Below, piece by piece: positions 55,910 to 64,000 of a stretch of 64,000 nucleotides of DNA. The notes below the pieces were generated by a model. It was not told the origin of the DNA and did no database searches. It saw nothing but the letters and a program-made list of their open reading frames with translations. The stretch is from Manihot esculenta (lineage: Eukaryota > Streptophyta > Magnoliopsida > Malpighiales > Euphorbiaceae). The translations under genes and the position numbers were made by a program. Positions within the stretch are counted from its first letter, which is position 1. Each line of letters starts with the position of its first letter. The stretch is taken from assembly GCF_001659605.2 (NCBI RefSeq), contig NC_035170.2, positions 11,520,817 to 11,584,816 of the forward strand. Direction: 5' to 3'.

Positions 55910-58272
55910 TGTAATACCCGGCTAAACCCGGCATCGGAATTCTTACCGTTCGGTGGGATTCAAGGATGTCAGAGGTTTCCCGAGGGTAGAGTGAAGGTTT
56001 TCTAAAATGTTTTAAAGTATTTTAACGGTTTGATTAGGAAATAGTTGAGTTTGAGGGAGAAATGGCCAAAGGAGTTTCTGTCATGTTCGGCCCCCGAATG
56101 TGAAGTTCGGCCGCCGAAAGTACCCAATGTTCGGCCCCCGAAGTTTATGTTCGGCCCCCGAAAGTTGCATGGTTTTGCATGCAGTTTCGGCAGCCGAAAC
56201 TGGGATGGTCGGTCAGCTGTGCACGCTCTTCAGTCCGTGATTTGGCCAGGTGTTCACCTCCAGATCATGACCAGAGGTTAGGCCACGTTTCTCCTGACTC
56301 ATCTGCAAGCTTTTAATCAGCTTATGCAGAGGGTTGATCATTTGCAAAAGATTTTGAACGTTTTGGAGAGAAAAGAAGAGTTGTGAGGGTTTGAAGCTTT
56401 GGAGGAGGAGTTGCTGAGTTTGGTTGTTCCTCTTCTGATTTCAGGAGGTAAGGGAAGCTTTTATGTTTGTTTTAATAAGGTTTTAACAGCTCCAAAAGTG
56501 GTTAAGGGTAGAGATGCATGAGTTGTATGCTTGGTTAGTGTTGATGTGTTTATGGAGACGTTTGATTACATGTTATGTTTGCTGTGTTGTTGGGGTATAG
56601 GTAGTTTTGGACCCCTTTGACCATATACCAGCGTATATGTGAGCTAAGAGTGAGTTATGCATGTTTAGAGAGGAGGAAAAGATGGAGGAGCTAGGTTGCG
56701 GGTGAAGCTGAGTTCGTGAAGAACTCAGGTTCGGCAGCCGAAGAAGGATTCGGCCGCCGAAGAAGGATTCGGCCGCCGAACCCCTTGCATGGTGGCTTAG
56801 GCTGCCACAGCTTGCCCCTGAGTGCCTTGAGGTTCGGCTCTGTTTAGGGGTTTCGGCCTCCGAAAGTAGCCCCCGAAAGGGTTCGGCTGCCGAAAGAGGA
56901 TATTCGGCCGCCGAAGGTACTTGAGTTTCGGCTCTGTTCAGGACATTCGGCCGCCGAACCTGCCGCCGAATGTGTTCTGTCCAGCCTTCTTTTGCATGCT
57001 TTGTGTGATTGTTTTTAGAGGGTCAGAAGGGATTATGGGGGATTGTTTAAGAGTTGATAAGAGTATGTTTGACACCTCATTCGAGTCCATTTGTGTAGGA
57101 TTGGACCCTTCAGTTCAGGGAGGTCGTCAGGATTAGCAGTTGCAGAGTCAGTACAGTTTCTGCCAGAGGAGCAGAGGTGAGTAGAACTAAACTTAATATT
57201 TTATATTAAAATAACAGAATGCTTGTTAGCATAGTTCATGCATCATGGATGCCATGATATATCTTAGGGTGATTGCATTAGAATCACGAATATGGTGCAT
57301 TGCATTTTCATTGTTTATGAGGATTGGACCAAGGCGACATCAATAGCCCGTCGAGGGAGTTTTGAGGTCATGTCTAATCCAAGATGTGGAATGTTTGAGT
57401 TGTGATGCATTTTCAGGTAAAATGCGTATGAATGAACTGTTTTCAGTGTTTCTACTCACTGGGCTTTATAGCTCATCCCTTTCCCTTAATCCCAGTTTTT
57501 GCAGGGTCAGAGTAGCTGGGAAGTGAGAAGCAACAGAGTTATGGCTTCAGTATGCTTATGTATAGTTAGTGTGGACATGATGTAAATTAAAGAGACATGT
57601 ATTGCAGATGTAATAAACAGTCAGATAGTGTGCTTGTGGTTTAGTATGTGCTTTGCCTATAGTATGTTTTATCCCTTGTCTATGCATGTATCCTGTTTGC
57701 AGTTTCATGATGAGAAATGAGTCAAACCAGGCTTAATAAATGTTGTGTTTCGAAAACCCAGTGAATTATAACTGTGAGGGAAGACAGGGATTACTTCCTT
57801 TGACCCAAGACCAGTGCGGAGGAAAGACCAGGTTTGATTCCTGTGATCCATAGAGAGGCCAATAGAGAAGACCAGGTTTGATTCCTGTGACTCTATGGTA
57901 GCCAAGTTAACTTATGATATGCTGACCCTACAGGGTGGGTTCTATGTTTCAGAGCATAGTGCATGGAGGTTACTTGGTAGAGTATCACTGGTTTATTACA
58001 GATAGCCCTGAGGGCTAGTTCAGATTAGTATGTCTGAGCATTTGGTTCATATGATTGGACCTATAGTACAGTGTTTTAAAGGTTAAGTCTGGTAGTTTTA
58101 AAGAAAAGTTTTAAAAAGTAATAGTCCAGTCGGATCATGTATGGGATTTTAACAGGTACACAGAGTTCAGGATAGGCTTACTACGGGTCTAGGCGGCCTT
58201 AAGTCGATCTGGATCCTAGTGCCGAGCAGTTTGGGCCGTTACAAAGAGGGTACCGGTTTCCGGGCTGTTACA
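55910..58272 (+). mobile_element. LTR J: solo Ty3/gypsy LTR, diverged subfamily, in protease
   Basis: Flanked by GGGGT at 55905-55909 and 58273-58277. Starts TGTAATACCCGGC, ends CCGGGCTGTTACA. Its 3' end holds an extra 'gccgttacaaagagggtacc' segment shared with LTR K. The TATA region seen in the other LTRs is replaced between 56190 and 56280. Tandem GAAGACCAGGTTTGATTCC repeats lie at about 57820-57900. Splice-like signals: donor 56448-56449, acceptor 57097-57098, donor 57177-57178 and acceptor 57503-57504. Confidence 0.93.
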
Positions 58273-58277
58273 GGGGT

Positions 58278-59904
58278 TGTCAGGGTTTTCTGGCTCATGT
58301 GAGAGAGCTGGATAGTCATGTCAGAGAGCCCGCCTCAATGCCGGTGGTCAGTGAGTTTTTAGACGTTTTCCTAGACGAGCTGCCAGGCTTACCACCTGCT
58401 AGGGAGATAGAGTTTGAAATTGAGTTGATGCCTGGAACCAGACCGATCTCTATCCCTCCCTACAGGATGGCACCAGCAGAATTGAAGGAGCTTAAGGAGC
58501 AGTTGCAAGAGTAGGTAGATAGAGGCTTCATCCGACCGAGTACCTCACCTTGGGGTGCTCCAGTGCTATTTGTGAAAAAGAAGGATGGATCCCTCAGACT
58601 TTGTATCGACTACAGGTAGTTGAACAAGGTCACTACCAAGAATAAGTACCCTTTGCCAAGGATCGATGATCTATTCGACCAGCTAGCAGGAGCAGGTTGT
58701 TTCTCCAAAATAGATATGAGATCGGGGTATCATCAGCTGAGGATAAGAGAAGAGGATGTACCGAAGACAGCATTCAAGACCAGATATGGACACTATGAGT
58801 TCCTTGTGATGCCGTTCGGGTTAACCAATGCCCCTGCAACATTCATGGATCTCATGAACAGAGTGTTTAGCCAGTACCTGGATCACTTTGTTATTGTCTT
58901 CATAGATGATATCTTAGTGTATTCTAGGAATGCAGAGGAGCATGCCCATCATCTGAGGTTGGTTTTGCAGACCTTAAGGGAACACGGCTTGTATGCCAAG
59001 TTCTCCAAGTGTGAGTTCTGGCTGAGGAGCATTTCATTCTTGGGGCATGTGGTGTCAGAAAATGGAATCGAGGTAGACCCCAAGAAAGTGGAAGCTGTAG
59101 CTAACTAGCATAGACCCACTACAGTGACAGAGATCAAGAGCTTCTTGGGTTTGGCAGGTTACTACAGGAGGTTCGTCTAGGACTTCTCTAAGATTGCAGC
59201 GCCTATGACCAGACTGACTAAGAAGAACCAGAGGTTTGTGTGGACCGACCAGTGTGAAGAAAGCTTTGAGGAGCTCAAGAAGAGGTTGACTTCAGCACCA
59301 GTGTTAGCTCTGCCATCTAGTAATGAAGACTTCTCAGTGTATTGTGATGCGTCCCGAGTGGGACTGGGCTGTGTGCTAATGCAGAATGAAAGGGTGATTG
59401 CTTATGCTTCTAGACAGCTGAAGAAGCACGAGTTGAATTACCCTACACATGACCTAGAAATGGCAGCGGTGATCTTTGCACTCAAGATGTGGAGGCACTA
59501 CCTTTATGGGATAAAATGTGAGATCTTCACAGATCATAAGAGCCTGCAGTACATCCTGAGTGAGAGAGAGCTGAATTTGAGGCAGAGAAGATGGGTAGAA
59601 CTGCTCAGTGACTGTGATTGCAAGATCCAGTACCATCCGGGTAAGGCGAATGTTGTGGCAGACACCTTAAGCCGGAAATCACTTGGCAGTTTGTCCCATA
59701 TTTCAACAGAGAGGAGGCCAGTAGTGAGGGAGTTCTTCGAGCTCATCAATAAAGGTTTGCAGTTGGAGTTGTCTGGTACAGGTGCTTTGATATCCCAGAT
59801 AAGAGTGGCACCCGTGTTTCTGGAGCAGGTGGCTCAGAAACAGCATGAGGACCCAGAGTTAGTAAAGATTGCCAGGACTGTTCAGTCAGGCAAGAATGAA
59901 GAAT
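58278..59904 (+). pseudogene. Ty3/gypsy protease end, RT and RNase H
   Basis: Continues the frame split by LTR J: GFLAHVRELDS, then RT with [10 protein letters not shown] (Trp retained here), [14 protein letters not shown], and RNase H with [25 protein letters not shown]. Nonsense codons are at about 58513, 58618, 59106 and 59178. The frame ends at QSGKNEE, where the palindrome begins. The last 293 bases are repeated at 62857. Confidence 0.9.
59612..59904 (+). repeat. Direct repeat, left copy (pol segment)
   Basis: CTGTGATTGCAAGATCC through AAGAATGAAGAAT is duplicated at 62857-63149 with only a handful of differences. The intervening 2.95 kb contains the palindrome, a foreign fragment and LTR K. 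Confidence 0.92.
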
Positions 59905-60030
59905 AGCCCTGGGCCGTGAACGGTAACAGTGCCGGGGATCACGTCCGGGCTGTTACATAAAAAGGCGCCTTTTTATGTAACAGCCCGGACGTGATCCCCG
60001 ACACTGTTACCGTTCACGGCCCAGGGCTAT
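59903..60030. repeat. Near-perfect 128-bp palindrome without spacer
   Basis: The left arm (59903-59966) and right arm (59967-60030) are reverse complements with a single mismatch (GTGCC versus GTGTC). The centre AAAAAGGCGCCTTTTT is itself a perfect palindrome. Each arm carries TGTAACAGCCCGG reading outward from the centre, resembling an LTR or transposon terminus; the end of LTR J (CCGGGCTGTTACA) is its reverse complement. Confidence 0.95.
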
Positions 60031-60279
60031 CCCTCGCCTGGCCTCTTTGCCACCTCGGGCTTTCCACTGGCGTCGTGAACAGCTCTTAACATCCATTCAC
60101 CCTCACGGGTTCCTGGCAGGATTTGTCCCCTTGGGTTCTTGCATCGAATGCATCCTTCCCCAAGTGGATTTGGCCCAAATTTCCCTTTGGAAATTAGGTC
60201 GCCTCCCCCACTACTCAAACCCTTGACCTCCCACTTTAAGGGAATAGTCTGGTGAGAGTGAGTACCAATTGTTCCATTA
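60031..60279. other. Unidentified fragment continuing the right palindrome arm
   Basis: More GC-balanced than its surroundings, it runs from CCCTCGCCTGG to GTTCCATTA, where LTR K begins. On the minus strand GGTCAAGGGTTTGAG loosely resembles a Pol III B box. Taken with the right arm it looks like the first about 310 bases of a mobile element starting TGTAACAGCCC. I cannot name the family. Confidence 0.4.
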
Positions 60280-62856
60280 TGTAATACCCGGCTAGATTCC
60301 GGCATCGGAATCCCTACCTTCCGGCGGAATCTCCGTTAGAATCTGGAATTTCTGATTATGCCAGAGGTTTCTAGAGGGGTAAAATGTGTTTTCTAAAATG
60401 TTTTCACAATGATTACATGGTTTTAAATGGAAAAGAATTGAGTTTTTGAAAAGAAAAGAACAAGGAGGCATTTGCCAGGTTCGGCCGCCGAAAGTGAAGT
60501 TCGGCCGCCGAACATGGAAAGGCTTCGGGAGCGCCTTTGGCCTCTGAAAGTCTTGTTTGAACGAGCCAAGGTTCGGCCGCCGAAAGTCAAGTTCGGCCGC
60601 CGAACATGCATGAGTTTAGGGGGCACGTTAGGCTGCCGAAGGTCTCTGACCAGGCCACCTATAAAGGGCCCTCAGATCGAAAATGGGCGAGTTTTCTCCC
60701 CATTCTCGAGCTCAGGTGAGTTTTTGTCCTCCCTTGGCCGTTTTCATGTTTTTCTTCATCTCCTTCATGTTTTCATGAGTTCCATGGTTATTTTGAAGAG
60801 TTTTAAAGCTTATATCGAAGTTTTGGGAGCTTGGAGCTTTTGGAGCTTGGATTCTCCACACCTCCGAGTTAGAGATCACGCAACCCTCGATCTTCAAGAG
60901 GTAAGTGTAGATCTTTGCTTTCCTAGTGTCTTTTGAAGTTTTATGAAGGTTTTAATGGTTGAGTATGGGTAGATATGCATGTTAGGCTTTATGTGGGTTT
61001 TATGCCCAATGTATGTTATGTGATGCTCATGTATGTTTATATGATGCTATGTTGAATGTTTAGGCTAGGTTATGCATGTGGAAGAGTGTATGCATGAGTG
61101 GGAAAGAGCAAGTGAGATTATGGGTTGTTTTGATGGTTTTGGCCTATGTGGGTCATAAGCTATCTATGTATGTTTTGATGTTGTTTTTGGAGTTTAATCA
61201 AGCTATTAAGCTCATTTATGCATGGTTAAGGGTTTATGCATGTTTTGGTAAGGTTGGGTGCTTGTGTAGGGGTGTTTGGAAGGTTTGGGAGGCTTGAATG
61301 CATGAGAAGCTGAGTTCTGCCCTTCTGGGAAGAACTCAGGTTCGGCCGCCGAAGGTGGTTTCTGCCGCCGAACCTGCCTTTGGATGCATGGATTGGCCGC
61401 CTAACCTTGCCCCCGAAAGCTAAGTTTTGGCTTGAAAGCAGACTTTCGGCCGCCGAAGGAAGGATTCGGCCGCCGAAAGTGCCTGACTTTCATCTCTGGA
61501 GTGGGACTTTCGGCCGCCGAAGGTGCCGCCGAAGGTGCCCGAGTTTCGTCTCTAGAGAGAGGGTTCGGCCGCCGAAGGTGCCGCCGAAAGTGCCCTGTCC
61601 AGCCTTTTCAAGGTTGTTTTCTATGCATGTTTAAGTGATGTTTTAAGGGGTTTTTGGGCAGTTGTTTATGAGTTGTTTAGAGTGTGTTTGGCACCTCATT
61701 CGAGTCCACCTGTGTAGGATTGGACCCGAGGGACCGAGGAGGCCAGCAGTGTTAGCTGTTGCGGAGTCAGTTCAGCGTCTGCCAGAGGTGAGTAGAACTA
61801 AACTTAATCTTTTATTTTATGAAATCAAATGCCTAAAGCATGCTCATGCATCATGTTTATATGTAATAGGTTGATTGCACTAGTTACACGAATATGAAGC
61901 ATTGCATTATTTACTGTTGATGGAGATTGGACCAAGGACGACCCCACTAGCCCTAGAGATGTTGTGAGACCTGGCCGGGCCAGGCATACATATACAGTTG
62001 TTGTAAGACCTGGCCGGGCCAGGCATACGAAGGTTGTGAGACCCAGCTGGGCCGGGCATATTGAGACTGGAAGGGATGTTTTGGGGTTGGGTCCAATCCG
62101 TGATATGATTTGTTTGTGCTATGACGCATTTCATGAAAGCATGTAATTAATGAACTGTTTTCTTTGTTTCTACTCACTGGGCTTTTTAGCTCACCCCTCT
62201 CCCCTAACCCCGGTTTTGCAGGTCAGTGGTAGGCCAGGAAGAAGTCAAGAGTAAAGGTTCTGCTTATGTAATAGTATTAGCTTAGTACTTTTAGTGTGGA
62301 CATAAAAAAAATGGATATTTTTGGTTTGTAAGAGAATGTAATGTAAAGTTGAGTGGAGTTATGTTTATGGATTAGTATTGTGCTTGGCCCTGAGACTTGG
62401 TTAATCCCTATTTAATACATGATGTATGTTATGCTAGATGTTGAGTTATGTTTGAACTAATCTTGTGGCATGTGTTGTTTACCACGCTATGTTAATTGAT
62501 GAGGACCTTAGTGGAGGTCTTATGTTTGTGGTTTGAGGCATGCACAGGTTAGGTTCTAGTTCTTTGGATGTGACTCCGGCTTGATGTATGTTATGTTGAC
62601 TCAGCTAGAGTTTCGATGAGGGCTCTAGTAGGGGGTTCTTTATGTTTTCAGTTATGTCGCATACAGGTCAAGCTCGGTATTTACATCATATGTTTAAGTT
62701 TTTATGTTAAAGTTTTGATCATGTATGGGATTTGACCAGGTGATAGGATGTATGTTTGGCTTGCTACGGGTCCCGGCGGCCTTAAGCCGATCTGGATCCT
62801 AGCGCTGGTGGCGGTTCGGGCCATTACGGTAGGGTATCGGTTTCCAGGCTGTTACA
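60280..62856 (+). mobile_element. LTR K: Ty3/gypsy LTR without matching target duplication
   Basis: TGTAATACCCGGC to AGGCTGTTACA, about 2.58 kb, LTR J-type 3' end. The left flank is CATTA and the right flank CTGTG, so this is not a simple solo LTR. TATA box 60660-60667. Hairpin-forming slot repeats (GACCTGGCCGGGCCAGGCAT) at 61970-62060. Splice-like signals: donor 60901-60902, acceptor 61716-61717, donor 61788-61789 and acceptor 62220-62221. Confidence 0.9.
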
Positions 62857-63149
62857 CTGTGATTGCAAGATCCAGTACCATCCGGGTAAGGCGAATGTTG
62901 TGGCAGACACCTTAAGCCGGAAATCACTTAGCAGTTTGTCCCATATTTCAGCAGAGAGGAGGCCAGTAGTGAGGGAGTTCTTCGAGCTCATCAATGAAGG
63001 TTTGCAATTGGAGTTGTCTGGTACAGGTGCTTTGATATCCCAGATAAGAGTGGCACCCGTGTTTCTGGAGCAGGTGGCTCAGAAACAGCATGAGGACCCA
63101 GAGTTAGTAAAGATTGCCAGGACTGTTCAGTCAGGCAAGAATGAAGAAT
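62857..63149 (+). repeat. Direct repeat, right copy (pol segment)
   Basis: Second copy of 59612-59904, starting at the first base after LTR K. After 63149 it continues into normal pol sequence (TTCAGGTTTGAC), whereas the left copy turns into the palindrome. Confidence 0.92.
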
Positions 63150-64000
63150 TCAGGTTTGACAGCAAGGGGATCCTCCGCTATGGGAATAGATTGTGTGTAC
63201 CAGATGATGTGGGACTGAAGGGAAACATTATGAGAGAGGCTCATAATGCCAGATACAGTGTTCACCCTGGAGCCACCAAAATGTATCAAGATCTGAAGAG
63301 GGTTTATTGGTGGCCAGCTATGAAGAGAGAAGTGGCACAGTTCGTGTCAGCCTGCGAAGTATGTCAGAGGGTGAAGCTGGAACATCAGAAGCCGGCTAGA
63401 ATGCTTAACCCACTACCTATTCCAGAGTGGAAATGGGAGAATATTGCTATGGACTTCGTGGTGGGGTTACCGGCATCGTCCAACAGGTTAGACTCCATAT
63501 GGGTGATTGTGGACAGACTGACCAAATCTGCTCACTTCATCCCTGTCAGGAGTGGCTATTCTGTGGACAAGTTAGCGCAGGTGTATGTTGATGAGGTTAT
63601 CAAGTTGCATGGGGTTCCTGTTTCAATAGTGTCTGATAGAGGGCCCCAGTTCACCTCCAAGTTTTGGCGGAGTCTGCAGAACGCTATGGGTACCAGGTTG
63701 GATTTTAGCACTGCTTTCCATCCTCAGACGGACGGACAATCAGAGAGGACCATCCAAACATTAGAGGATATGCTCAGAATGTGTGTGCTGAATTTTGGCG
63801 GTTCTTGGAGGCAGCATCTACCTTTGGTGGAATTTGCCTACAATAACAGCCATCATGCTAGCATCGGGATGGCTCCATATGAAGCTTTATATGGAAGGAA
63901 GTGCAGGTCGCCTGTCTGTTGGGAAGAAGTTGGAGAAAGGGCCTTGGCAGGTCCTGAGCTTGTAGAGATCACCAGCAGAGTGGTGCCCATAATCAGAGAA
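62858..64000 (+). pseudogene. Ty3/gypsy RNase H end and integrase, runs off the window
   Basis: An open frame from [17 protein letters not shown] to the window edge. The RNase H tail is followed by the integrase zinc site (HNARYSVH...CEVCQ), catalytic Asp in AMDFVVG, Asp in [10 protein letters not shown] and Glu in SERTIQT, then the [10 protein letters not shown] region. No stop is seen in these 381 codons. It has no start of its own because it begins mid-gene right after LTR K. It is either the 3' part of the element begun at LTR I or a piece of another copy joined by recombination. Confidence 0.88.

Overview
This is plant nuclear DNA, from a eudicot by the look of it. Evidence is one nine-exon cytochrome P450 gene with canonical GT-AG introns, AT-rich intergenic DNA, plant Ty3/gypsy and Ty1/copia LTR retrotransposons primed by initiator-tRNA-Met-type sites, and a Mutator-like DNA transposon. 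From memory the LTR family resembles Euphorbiaceae repeats (cassava/rubber type); this is a weak inference. The only cellular gene I can support is a CYP707A-type ABA 8'-hydroxylase on the minus strand at 16855-19343. All nine exons join in frame to 476 codons with the catalytic motifs intact.

Layout. 1-6434: the 3' end of a plus-strand Ty3/gypsy element (LTR A) inserted into the gag of a minus-strand relative (gag fragment plus LTR B). 6435-11200: a degenerate coiled-coil-type ORF, long degenerate tandem arrays and AT-rich DNA. 11206-13317: a Mutator-like element with about 136-bp inverted repeats and a 9-bp target duplication. 13318-16850: AT-rich repeats with a 37-nt retroposed fragment. 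16855-19343: CYP707A. 19660-20450: a fold-back repeat just upstream of its promoter. 21374-32205: a broken Ty1/copia element with a 5-bp target duplication. It carries two solo gypsy LTRs (C and D), and LTR C itself carries a third, unrelated solo LTR (25680-27470).

33332-50750: a plus-strand gypsy element (LTRs E and H, target duplication AACAC) into which a minus-strand element (LTRs F and G) has inserted; a deletion at 35609/35610 removed the outer gag and the end of the inner 3' LTR. 51317-64000: another plus-strand gypsy element (LTR I, gag-pro, pol) split by solo LTR J, then interrupted by a near-perfect 128-bp palindrome, a foreign fragment and LTR K. After LTR K the pol restarts with a 293-bp duplication. 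Every gypsy copy visible here is disabled by stops, frameshifts, lost catalytic residues or truncation.

The most notable signal is in the eleven gypsy LTRs (A-K). They belong to several diverged subfamilies, yet all keep the same ordered set of splice-like signals downstream of the TATA box: a CAAGAG/GTAAG-type donor (mutated in one copy), a TGTGTAG acceptor, a short exon of about 70-80 nt, a CAGAG/GTGAGT-type donor and a pyrimidine-rich TTTGCAG/TTTTCAG-type acceptor. The fast-changing parts of the LTR (TTCGGC-N-GCCGAA arrays and, in most copies, subfamily-specific tandem repeats) fall inside the two putative introns. This suggests an LTR-encoded spliced leader, which transcript data could test directly.
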